NCBI GenBank assembly: GCA_050872545.1
Contig: JBNMHA010000033.1
Location: forward strand, 1-23,750
Direction of reading: 5' to 3'
DNA from: RGIG8597 sp050872545
GTDB lineage: Bacteria; Spirochaetota; GWE2-31-10
DNA: 23,750 bases
The translations under genes and the position numbers were made by a program. Of this stretch, positions 6,809 to 13,925 are shown one piece after another. Below the pieces are notes generated by a model. It was given only the letters and a program-made list of their open reading frames with translations, was not told where the DNA came from and made no database searches. Positions within the stretch are counted from its first letter, which is position 1; every line of letters begins with the position of its first letter.

Positions 6809-7570
6809 ATGGTTGGAATATATTTAAGCGGCACTGGAAACACAAAGCATTGCATTGAAAAACTTATGCATTTATTGAATGAATCGGCGGTAACAGTTCC
6901 GATAGAAGCTGTGAATGTTGTCGATGAAATCAGACGGAATGAAACGATTATTCTCGGCTATCCGACGCAGTTTTCAAATGTGCCGTTTATGGTAAGAGAT
7001 TTTATTTGCTCAAATGCCGGGCTTTGGAATGGAAAAAAAGTTTTGTGCGTTGCTACAATGGGGGCATTCAGCGGTGACGGAGCCGGATGTGCGGCAAGGC
7101 TGCTGAAAAAATATGGAGCTGCTATACTCGGCGGTTTGCATATTTGTATGCCGGATTCGGTTTGCGATGTTAAACTGTTGAAAAAATCTGCTGATGAAAA
7201 CAGAAAAATTATTATTAACGCCGATAAAAAAATCGAAAAGACAGCAGCGGAAATCAGAAACGGAAAATATCCACGTGACGGAATAACGTTTTTTTCACAT
7301 TTGCTTGGACTTTTGGGGCAAAGGCTGTGGTTTTTTACTAAGACAAACGGATATTCAAATAAATTGAAAATCGGCAGCAATTGTACCGGCTGCGGACTTT
7401 GCAGTAAGTTGTGCCCGATGAAAAATATTGAAGTAAAAGAAAAAACTGCTGTTCCCAGTAATAAATGTACGATGTGCTACCGCTGCATAAGTAATTGTCC
7501 GCAGAAAGCAATTACGCTGTTGGGAAAAAAAGTTTGGGAACAATGCCGATTTGACAAGTATCCGGTGTAA
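6809..7570 (+). CDS. EFR1-family flavodoxin/ferredoxin fusion protein
   Basis: A 253-residue electron-transfer protein. The N-terminal half is a flavodoxin-like domain with the FMN phosphate loop YLSGTGNTKHC at residues 5-15 and the segments LGYPTQFSNVPFMVRDF and ATMGAFSGDG. The C-terminal part holds two 4Fe-4S clusters: CTGCGLCSKLCP (cysteines 192, 195, 198, 202) and CTMCYRCISNCP (220, 223, 226, 230). It should carry electrons in the cytoplasm between FMN and iron-sulfur centres, but the partner enzyme is not known. The start at 6809 follows AGAGGA at 6796-6801 with a 7-base gap; the upstream open frame overlaps the YjdF remnant and is not real. It stands alone between intergenic debris on both sides. 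Confidence 0.88.
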   Translation: MVGIYLSGTGNTKHCIEKLMHLLNESAVTVPIEAVNVVDEIRRNETIILGYPTQFSNVPFMVRDFICSNAGLWNGKKVLCVATMGAFSGDGAGCAARLLKKYGAAILGGLHICMPDSVCDVKLLKKSADENRKIIINADKKIEKTAAEIRNGKYPRDGITFFSHLLGLLGQRLWFFTKTNGYSNKLKIGSNCTGCGLCSKLCPMKNIEVKEKTAVPSNKCTMCYRCISNCPQKAITLLGKKVWEQCRFDKYPV

Positions 7571-7699
7571 TTTGTTTTTCAGCTTAAATCCGTTTCGCTT
7601 ATAAGTGTGGCGATTTCCTTACTCATATTTGTAAATAAAATCGCTGTAGTGTGCAGAATAAAGAAAAATTATTATAAATATGACAAACTGAATTATTAG
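7571..7699 (+). pseudogene. possible membrane-protein remnant (open frame without a start)
   Basis: In frame with the stop of the EFR1 gene, 42 sense codons run to the TAG at 7697. They encode one hydrophobic segment, SLISVAISLLIFVNKIAVV, followed by CRIKKNYYKYDKL. The hydrophobic stretch with a basic flank looks like the end of a small membrane protein whose start is gone. I cannot name a family and chance is quite possible in AT-rich DNA. Confidence 0.25.
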
Positions 7700-7709
7700 G
7701 AAAACCAAT

Positions 7710-8351
7710 ATGAGTGAAAGAATGAGAAACATACTAAAATGGACGGCTGCATTTCTATGTTTAGGCTGCTTTTTGTTTTTGGCAATAGAAGTCAGCTGCA
7801 ATGAAAAACTACAGTTTGACACCGCTGTTTATAATGCAGTATCAAAATTTTTAATATCAGACTTTGCCACACCCATTGTAAAAGTTATCACAAACTTAGG
7901 CGGAGCGGTGTTTTTGATAACATTAACTGTAACGCTGTTGATACTGATAAAGAATAGAAAAATCGGCTTGTCAATTACCGTAAACTTAATTGTTATTACG
8001 CTGCTGAATCATCTACTGAAAATCATATTCCAAAGACCGCGTCCGATCGGATTCAGATTGATAGAGGAATCCGGATACAGTTTTCCGTCCGGGCACTCCA
8101 TGATAAATATGGCTTTTTACGGATATTTAATATATTTGATATGCAGATATGTGGAAAATAAATGGTTGAAATATACATTGGTAACTTTATTAAGTGTTTT
8201 GATATGTTTGATTGGAATAAGCCGAATTTACTTAGGCGTACATTATGCAAGTGATGTATTGGCAGGTTTTTTTGCGGCAATTTTTTATCTGGTAATTTAC
8301 ATTACTATGGTAAAGAAAATTTTTACCAGCAGAAAAGGCAGTGAGCGATGA
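7710..8351 (+). CDS. PAP2-superfamily membrane phosphatase
   Basis: A 213-residue membrane phosphatase of the type-2 phosphatidic acid phosphatase superfamily, which removes phosphate from lipid phosphates or undecaprenyl pyrophosphate outside the inner membrane. All three catalytic motifs are present: K-x6-R-P in KIIFQRPRP, P-S-G-H in YSFPSGHS, and S-R-x5-H-x3-D in SRIYLGVHYASD. About six hydrophobic helices surround them, and the protein ends with a basic tail. The ribosome-binding site is TAGGA before ATG 7710. The stop overlaps the start of the next methyltransferase by four bases (ATGA at 8348), a classic coupling arrangement. The precise lipid substrate cannot be told. Confidence 0.9.
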   Translation: MSERMRNILKWTAAFLCLGCFLFLAIEVSCNEKLQFDTAVYNAVSKFLISDFATPIVKVITNLGGAVFLITLTVTLLILIKNRKIGLSITVNLIVITLLNHLLKIIFQRPRPIGFRLIEESGYSFPSGHSMINMAFYGYLIYLICRYVENKWLKYTLVTLLSVLICLIGISRIYLGVHYASDVLAGFFAAIFYLVIYITMVKKIFTSRKGSER

Positions 8352-8980
8352 ATATTTACAGTTTCCTATCGGCAGCGTATGACCTTATGGACGTAATCTG
8401 GTTTTCGGAAAAGGGTGTTAATCCGCGCAATGCGATAGAAAATGCCGTTGTAAATGATAAATGCAAAGTGCTTGATATGTGCTGTGGAACATTTACAAGC
8501 GGATATTACATTGCAAAGAAAAATCCCGAAAACGAAGTAATTGGCATAGATTTATCACAAAAAATGCTTGATGAAGGTATGCGCAAAGTGAATAAAGCTG
8601 GTCTTACAAATGTCGTATTAAAATGTGCTGATGCTACAGATACAAAGTTTCCAAATAACTATTTTGATTATATCGTAATCGGGCTTGTTCTGCATGAGTG
8701 CCGACCTGAACTGCAAAAGAAAATTCTGGCTGAAGCAGGTCGAATTCTGAAAGATGGCGGACGGTTGATTGTCTGCGAATGGGAAAAACAAGTGCAGTTA
8801 TACAGAAAGATAAAATATGCTCCGCTTTATTGGCTCGAAGCATTGAACTGCAAAACATTTAAGCATTTTTATAATTGTGACAAGAAAAAGTTTTTTGCGG
8901 AGAATGGTTTTAATGTTGAAGATATTAAGCATTGTAATTACAGCTGCGTGATTATAATGAATAAATCTGCCGGCAGCTAA
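8348..8980 (+). CDS. class I SAM-dependent methyltransferase coupled to PAP2
   Basis: A 210-residue methyltransferase. Motif I reads VLDMCCGTF at residues 41-49, with phenylalanine where many families have glycine; GIDLSQKMLDEG gives the ribose-binding aspartate, then CADATDTKFPNNYFDYIV and GLVLHE. The closing ILKDGGRLIVCEWEK is typical. The N-terminus NIYSFLSAAYDLMDVIWF resembles methyltransferases acting on lipid or quinone substrates, which would suit translational coupling with the PAP2 membrane phosphatase, but this is inference. It starts inside the last four bases of the PAP2 gene. The C-terminus contains several cysteines (CKTFKHFYNCDKKKFF and HCNYSC), the second pair possibly incidental. 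Confidence 0.85.
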   Translation: MNIYSFLSAAYDLMDVIWFSEKGVNPRNAIENAVVNDKCKVLDMCCGTFTSGYYIAKKNPENEVIGIDLSQKMLDEGMRKVNKAGLTNVVLKCADATDTKFPNNYFDYIVIGLVLHECRPELQKKILAEAGRILKDGGRLIVCEWEKQVQLYRKIKYAPLYWLEALNCKTFKHFYNCDKKKFFAENGFNVEDIKHCNYSCVIIMNKSAGS

Positions 8981-9001
8981 TAAAGAAACAAAGGGCAAAT
9001 T

Positions 9002-9589
9002 ATGAGCAATAAAGATGATAAACAAATTCTGATTAGAACCGCAGCGGTGGAAGATGCGCCGCAACTGCTGAATATTTACGCACCGTATGTTCGTGATACT
9101 GCCGTAACATTTGAATATGATGTGCCACTGCAGGAAGAATTTGCAGAACGAATTCGATGTACGCTGCGTCGCTATCCATATTTGGTTGCGCAAATAAACG
9201 GTGAGGCGGTTGGATATGCTTATGCCGGCGCATTTCAAAAACGAACAGCTTACAATTGGGCGGCTGAGACTTCAATTTATGTGAAGCAGAACAAAAGAGG
9301 CTTGGGAATCGGTAAGGCGTTGTATCGACAGTTGGAATATTATCTGAAGTTGCAAAATATTGTTAATCTTAATGCCTGTATCGCAAGTACGCAAACTGAA
9401 GATGAACATTTGACGAATGCAAGCATTTTGTTTCATGAACGGCTTGGTTTTCGTCTAGTCGGTGAGTTCAGCAGGTACGGTTATAAGTTTTACCGTTGGT
9501 ACAATATGGTTTGGATGGAAAAAATAATCGGTGAACATCTTGAAATAATGCCTGAAGTAAAAACATTTGCGCAGATTACAAAAATGTGA
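9002..9589 (+). CDS. GNAT N-acetyltransferase, phosphinothricin acetyltransferase (PAT)-like
   Basis: A 195-residue acetyltransferase of the Pat/Bar-like group. Markers are IRTAAVEDAPQLLNIYAPYV near the start, VTFEYDVP, the segment VGYAYAGAFQKRTAYNWAAE, the acetyl-CoA loop KRGLGIGKALY, and NASILFHERLGFRLVGEF followed by WYNMVWMEK. Family members acetylate amino groups of amino acid-like compounds such as methionine sulfone or phosphinothricin; most chromosomal copies are of unknown natural use. The segment just before the acetyl-CoA loop is intact, so the enzyme is probably active. A weak AAGGG site precedes the ATG. It is the last + strand gene before the convergent junction. Confidence 0.88.
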   Translation: MSNKDDKQILIRTAAVEDAPQLLNIYAPYVRDTAVTFEYDVPLQEEFAERIRCTLRRYPYLVAQINGEAVGYAYAGAFQKRTAYNWAAETSIYVKQNKRGLGIGKALYRQLEYYLKLQNIVNLNACIASTQTEDEHLTNASILFHERLGFRLVGEFSRYGYKFYRWYNMVWMEKIIGEHLEIMPEVKTFAQITKM

Positions 9590-9603
9590 ATTTGTCCGGT
9601 CAT

Positions 9604-9656
9604 TTCGACGAGCTCAACAGCCGAAGAAGTTGCATTGGTTGCTGAGCGTAGTCGAA
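9604..9656. repeat. palindromic intergenic repeat at a convergent junction
   Basis: Two related units face each other: TTCGACGAGCTCAACA at 9604-9619 and TGCTGAGCGTAGTCGAA at 9640-9656. The reverse complement of the second, TTCGACTACGCTCAGCA, differs from the first by one insertion and a few bases. The core, TTCGAC...GCTCA.CA, is like short dispersed palindromes seen between genes in many bacteria. It is more GC-rich than its surroundings. It sits between converging genes but has no T-run, so it is not a standard intrinsic terminator. Confidence 0.6.
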
Positions 9657-9698
9657 GCAATCAGTTTACCTAGTTTCGTCATTTGTCAGTTTCCTTTT

Positions 9699-10608
9699 CT
9701 AAATGTTTTGCAATATCGCTGGAATTATCGTCGGAGCGAGCAGTTCAAATGCAAAGCATTTTTTCCCTAAGTCTTTTAAACTTGCGCCGATATGATACAG
9801 AACAGTACCGTCGATTACCATAAACCTGTCGTGCATTTTTGTCGTATGCCGCAATGTGAGAATCGGATACTGAGCGTTGAATTTCTGTATATCCTGAGCA
9901 GTAAGCTTTGTTTTCGGATCTGTATAAATTGTGACAGTTACTCCGTTATTCTTTTTTGAAAGACGCTCAAGAACAGATAAATCCACATAACCGTCAATTA
10001 AAATTATTTCTTTCTTAGCTGACTGGATAAAACTTTCAAACTTTGCATAAGCATCAAAAATCTGCCCCCTGAAAGAAAATTCCCTGTGTTTCATCAATGT
10101 TGTATTTATCCATAAGAGAAAAAAGCTGGTCAATTTTTTTGTCAGATTCCCTAAGATGCAGATCAGTTTCAATCTGATGCTGACGAATAAACTTTAGTTC
10201 CGCAAAAATTTCAGAATTGCTCTGCAAAAAATGGCGCATAGAAACAAAGGCTCTCACAATCTGAACGCTTGCTTTTACTGCCGTTTCCGATTTCAAGACA
10301 GAGGCGAGCATTGTAACACCATGCTCTGTAAATGCGTAAGGCAATTTTCGCGTGCCACCGTCTTGTCCTTCAAACATATTATTCCGTGAAGTCGCAAATT
10401 GCGACTTCACAAAGTCAACTTCTTCTCTTGTCAGCTGAAACATAAATTCTTCCGGAAACCGTTCAATATTGCGCTTAACCTGTTCATTAAGACGCTTTGT
10501 TTCCACGCCGTATAGGGTTGCAATATCGCGGTCAATCATCACTTGTACGCCACGCAACACGACAATTTTATTCTCGATATTTGATTGAACAGCTATCTCA
10601 TTTTTCAT
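9699..10608 (-). pseudogene. frameshifted ORF6N-domain protein with PLD-like C-terminal domain
   Basis: The intact N-terminal frame (start 10608, AGGAG upstream) gives 184 residues: an ORF6N DNA-binding domain (VVLRGVQVMIDRDIATLYGV, NEQVKRNIERFPEEFMFQLT, LPYAFTEHGVTMLASVL) and a coiled linker ending DETQGIFFQGADF. The other frame continues as FRGQIFDAYAKFESFIQSA, then a phospholipase D-like fold with HDRFMVIDG and GASLKDLGKK, ending at 9699. The two join perfectly if the C-run at 10065-10069 (five G on the coding strand) had four bases, giving FFQGQIFDAY. Such proteins are phage- or mobile-element-derived regulators or antirepressors. The break is either real decay or a one-base assembly error. 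Confidence 0.85.
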
Positions 10609-10658
10609 TTACTTTCTCCTGTTATTCCGCATAGAATTCACTTAGTTTCCAACTCTGG

Positions 10659-11472
10659 TCAATTATTTTCCTCTGTCAGAAGTTTTTTGTCTTCTATGTT
10701 TTCAAGGACTTTCATTTGCTGGATTGCAATCTTATTTAGTTTTTCAAGGCGTTCATTTTGCGGAAGTTTATCATTTATAAAAACAGCGTTCAGATTTTCC
10801 ATATTTGAAAGACAAATCAACTGGTTTATTGTTGCATAATCTCGGATGTTGCCTTTCAATTTCGGATTCTGCTCTTTCCATTCTTTTGCTGTCATTCCGA
10901 ACATTGCCACATTGAGCATATCAGCCTCATCTGCATAAATAAAAGACTTCTGTGCTGGAGTAATTTCTTCTGGAACAAGATTCTGCTTTATTGCATCTGT
11001 ATGTATGCGGTAATTGATTTTTGAAAGCTCACGCTTTGCAGACCAGCCAAGAAACTTTTGCTCTTCTGATTTTAGCCGTTGATATTCTTTTACCAACAAT
11101 AATTGAAATCTAGGACTTATCCACATTCCAAAATGATATGCAATATCTCTATGGGCGTAAGTGCCGCCCATAGCGTCCTGCTTTTGATATGATTCCAATT
11201 GCATTTGTTTTTTCTATCCAAGTTTTTGCAGAAAGAACAAAATTATTGCTGCCCGCCATATTTTTAATTGTACCGAATTCGGTGTAATTAAAATTGGGAT
11301 TATAAAGCAGCTCCCATTCTCCCAAATATTCAATCGTGCTTTTCAAGCTAAGCCAGCGAAATATAATATGTTCCTGAAACTGACTTTTAGCCATATCGGT
11401 CAGGGAAATAAAATCATCATCATTCTGTCTTATAACTGTTATTTCTGCATTCTCTATTTTTATTTTTGACAT
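10659..11472 (-). pseudogene. frameshifted KilA-N domain protein
   Basis: The first frame (start 11472, AAAGGAG upstream) gives DDDFISLTDMAK, FRWLSLKSTIEYLGEWE and WIEKTNAIGIISKAGRYG, then runs off into RHLRP and stops. The second frame resumes with GGTYAHRDIAYHFGMWISP, LLLVKEYQRLKSEE and a long helical C-terminus ending at 10659. Removing one base from the G-run (CCC at 11167-11169 on the + strand) restores RYGGTYAHRDIA, the expected KilA-N sequence. KilA-N proteins are DNA-binding factors of phages and large DNA viruses, also scattered in chromosomes. It lies 50 bases upstream of the ORF6N gene, so the two likely arrived together. There is no obvious promoter in the 55-base gap after mgtC. 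Confidence 0.85.
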
Positions 11473-11527
11473 GCTTTCTCCTTTGCTGGTCGTCTTGTCT
11501 GCCAGTAGGCATGGTCAGTCTGGTCAT

Positions 11528-12226
11528 TTATTCGTGCAGGTAGAGGTAGGTTAATTTGCCCAAATTTGCCAAATCATTTTTCAGGTCTTCCGGTTCGACA
11601 ATTTTTGGAATGTTGATAGAAACGGTAAATCGTGTTCTATTCTCATCGATTTTGTAGCAAATATCGGTTGTTAAAATGTCAATATTATAATTTTTAAAAA
11701 CTGCGTTGATTTCTTTGTCTCTTGGAGCATTATCGGCATATTCAAAGTCTATTACCTTTTTGTATTCTGCCGGAATGAAAATAAGCTTTAGTCTTTCTAC
11801 TGTAAGAAGTGTGACTACATAAACTATAAGTGTGATTATCGCGGCGAAATATAGTCCGGCACCTATTGTAAGCCCGATAGCGGCAGATGCCCAAATAACT
11901 GCGGCAGATGTCAGACCTTTGATATTTATTCCTTGACGCAGAATTGCGCCTCCGCCCAGAAAACCTATCCCGGAAACTACTTGTGCCGCAATTCTTGCCG
12001 GGTCTCCGATTCCGGCGATACTCGGCATGTTCATTGATAATATCATCAGCAATGTTGATGATACTGTGATTATAATAATTGTTCTAAGTCCTGCAGGATG
12101 TTGATGAATCTCACGTTCTGTTCCCATTATAAAACCGGCGACAAAGCTAAGAAGAATTCTTAATGCAACAGAAAGAATGTGAGTATCGCCTATTGCAAGT
12201 GAAAGCAGATTTGAAATTGACTGCAT
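11528..12226 (-). CDS. MgtC/SapB-family membrane protein
   Basis: A 232-residue inner-membrane protein of the MgtC/SapB family. The membrane part (about residues 18-140) has the family marks GTEREIHQHPAGLRT, QVVSGIGFLGGGAILRQG and KGLTSAAVIWASAAIG. The soluble C-terminus (about 155-232) looks like the ACT-type domain found in many members. MgtC itself inhibits the F1Fo ATP synthase and supports survival at low magnesium, but most family members have no tested role. The start follows AGGAGA, and the gap from dprA is 24 bases, so it is probably in the same transcript. No magnesium leader or riboswitch is visible in that gap. Confidence 0.9.
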   Translation of the reverse strand: MQSISNLLSLAIGDTHILSVALRILLSFVAGFIMGTEREIHQHPAGLRTIIIITVSSTLLMILSMNMPSIAGIGDPARIAAQVVSGIGFLGGGAILRQGINIKGLTSAAVIWASAAIGLTIGAGLYFAAIITLIVYVVTLLTVERLKLIFIPAEYKKVIDFEYADNAPRDKEINAVFKNYNIDILTTDICYKIDENRTRFTVSINIPKIVEPEDLKNDLANLGKLTYLYLHE

Positions 12227-12250
12227 TTTTATGTCTCCTAGTATTTGTTT

Positions 12251-13123
12251 TTAGTTACTTTTTTCATTTTCCAGCAGCAGCCGCAAGTCATTTCTGTTGC
12301 GCAGCGGAAAACCTGCTTCATCATTTAAGAATGTGATATTGCCGCAGAAAAAATCTTTGTTTTCTTCCGACGGCAGATAAATTCCGAGAGTTTTTCCGTA
12401 TTCTATTGCTCTATGTGCTGTAATAATTGTTCCGGAGAGAGTTGACGGAGCTTCTGCAAGCAATACAACGGAAGATAACGCCGCAATTAAACGGTTTCTT
12501 TCGGGAAAATGCCAGCGGTGCGGCTTGCTGCCCGGCGGATATTCTGAAATCAACAGATTTCCTTTTTCAATCATTTTTACTGCAAGTTCACGCGATTCCT
12601 TAGGGTAAACGGAATCTATTCCGCAGCCCAAAATTCCTATAGTAGGAAGCTGCATGTCAAGCGCAGCCTGATGAGCGGCGGAATCTATTCCTTTTGCCAA
12701 TCCGGACACGATAGCGTAGTTAAAATCTTTCAAAGTCTGCACCATTGCGTATGTAACTTTTTTCCCTGTTTCGGAAGGTTTTCTTGTACCTACAATCGCA
12801 GCCATTTTGTATGAAAGCAAATTTTTATTTCCGCGCAGAAATATCATGAACGGATAATTATCAAAACATGTTAATCGTTTGGGAAAATTCAAATCATCAA
12901 ATCGCAGAACCTGAATCCCGGAATGGGTTATAAAATCATTTATCTTTTCTGCTTCATCGATAAACTCATAATGAAGAGTCCGTTTTTTGCCGAGTACTTG
13001 CTGTACTTTCAAAAGCGGTTGATTGTACACTGTTTCTGAATTACCGAAATAATCGAACAATTTGCGTCGGTCTGACGGCGTAATGAATTCCATTGATAAT
13101 GCGATGTCGTAAATTGTGTGCAT
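12251..13123 (-). CDS. dprA: DNA-processing protein DprA
   Basis: A 290-residue DprA, the protein that binds incoming single-stranded DNA and loads RecA during natural transformation. The Rossmann-like domain shows AAIVGTRKPSETGK, the signature SGLAKGIDSAAHQAAL, LGCGIDSVYPKE, ISEYPPGSKPHRWHFPERN and the late EAPSTLSGTIITAHRAIEYG. The last motif has SGT where many DprA have SGS. The N-terminal part (residues 1-80) is a short helical SAM-like region with the degenerate K-V-Q-Q-V-L-G. The C-terminus lacks a clear winged-helix DML1 domain, making the protein compact. It lies 15 bases after a TPR lipoprotein gene and 24 bases before mgtC. Whether the organism is competent is not shown here. Confidence 0.92.
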   Translation of the reverse strand: MHTIYDIALSMEFITPSDRRKLFDYFGNSETVYNQPLLKVQQVLGKKRTLHYEFIDEAEKINDFITHSGIQVLRFDDLNFPKRLTCFDNYPFMIFLRGNKNLLSYKMAAIVGTRKPSETGKKVTYAMVQTLKDFNYAIVSGLAKGIDSAAHQAALDMQLPTIGILGCGIDSVYPKESRELAVKMIEKGNLLISEYPPGSKPHRWHFPERNRLIAALSSVVLLAEAPSTLSGTIITAHRAIEYGKTLGIYLPSEENKDFFCGNITFLNDEAGFPLRNRNDLRLLLENEKSN

Positions 13124-13138
13124 TTGTCTAACCTGCGC

Positions 13139-13819
13139 TTACTGTTTTCTGCTTAATGTTTCTGAAATGAAATTTTCCAGACTTGCTTTTTCATCGGCAG
13201 TAAGTGTTTTTTCAAACTGGTAAATTGAAGAGTAAACGTCGTATGCTTTGTTGTATTCTTTCAGTAAAAAATATGCTCGTCCCAGTAGGAAATATCCGTC
13301 TTTGTCCGGCGTTTTCAGGTCATAAATATAGTGTGTCAACACATTTACTGCTTCTTGGTATTCTTCTGTTCCGAATACTAAAAGTTGTGCATAATCATAT
13401 AAAACGCCGGTTCTGTCTGGGCTGATATTCAGCGCATATTCATAATTTTCTTTCGCCTTAAACAAATGTTCCTTATTATGATTTATTTTGTAAAGGTTCA
13501 CATGACATATTGCAATGTAATGATATGTTTCAAAATCGTTGTTCACAATGTCGCGCGATTGTTCCAGATGAAAAAGAGCCTTTTCGTATGCGCCTTTCAT
13601 AACAAGTTGTTTTCCTATTGCTTTGTCTAATCCGGCAGACGAAGAATAGGCATTTACAAGTGTGGAAATTGCTTCCTTGTACAACTGCGAGGCTTCTTCT
13701 TTTTTATCAAGATTTTGCGACCTTGCCAAAGCACGAATCGGTTTGAGTCTGTCCGCATAGCAGGAAGTCATAATTACTGCGGATAATGTTAATAAAATGA
13801 ACTTTGATATTTTCTTCAT
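13139..13819 (-). CDS. TPR-repeat lipoprotein
   Basis: A 226-residue predicted lipoprotein. The start at 13819 follows GGAGC and gives a signal peptide with a lipobox ending VIMTSC, cysteine at residue 20; an upstream in-frame ATG would add 19 residues that spoil the signal. The mature part is helical with tetratricopeptide-like repeats: YEKALFHLEQSRDIVNNDFETY, then AKENYEYALNISPDRTGVLYDYAQLL, YQEAVNVLTHYIYD and GYFLLGRAYFLLKEYNKAYDVY. Such proteins usually mediate protein contacts in the periplasm or at the outer membrane. It is the first gene of the run that continues into dprA and mgtC, preceded by the 14-base inverted repeat. Confidence 0.85.
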   Translation of the reverse strand: MKKISKFILLTLSAVIMTSCYADRLKPIRALARSQNLDKKEEASQLYKEAISTLVNAYSSSAGLDKAIGKQLVMKGAYEKALFHLEQSRDIVNNDFETYHYIAICHVNLYKINHNKEHLFKAKENYEYALNISPDRTGVLYDYAQLLVFGTEEYQEAVNVLTHYIYDLKTPDKDGYFLLGRAYFLLKEYNKAYDVYSSIYQFEKTLTADEKASLENFISETLSRKQ

Positions 13820-13833
13820 AAGTTGCTCCGTAA

Positions 13834-13884
13834 AAAAATAAGTGTTTGCAAAATATTTTCGCTTATATATAAACACTTATTTTT
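13834..13884. repeat. perfect 14-bp inverted repeat before the TPR lipoprotein gene
   Basis: AAAAATAAGTGTTT at 13834-13847 and AAACACTTATTTTT at 13871-13884, 23-base loop. On the - strand it lies directly upstream of the ribosome-binding site (13825-13829) of the TPR lipoprotein gene and 41 bases after the end of the barrel gene. A hairpin ending in a T-run fits a weak terminator for the barrel operon, but an operator for a dimeric regulator is equally possible. Confidence 0.65.
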
Positions 13885-13925
13885 CTTTTATAACTACAAA
13901 CTTTCTGAATTTTTTTGTTTTTTTT

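Noticed and set aside
2582..9001. Integron cassette array, since many small + strand genes follow one another and Treponema denticola has an integron
   Set aside because: The intergenic stretches do not share a repeated sequence and I see no paired GTTRRRY/RYYYAAC attC-type sites. Several genes are also packed with 3-33 base gaps or overlaps.
9604..9656. Bidirectional intrinsic terminator
   Set aside because: There is no T-run on either side of the stem, and the arms differ by an insertion. It is better described as a dispersed-type repeat, though it may still affect transcript ends.
10065..10069. Programmed frameshifting or phase variation at the G5 run
   Set aside because: Five G is too short for efficient slipped-strand variation, and no slippery heptamer with a downstream stem is apparent.
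11473..11527. Repeated TGGTC words between mgtC and the KilA-N gene as an attachment site
   Set aside because: The words are too short and irregular, and no integrase or matching repeat was found on the far side of the phage-type genes.
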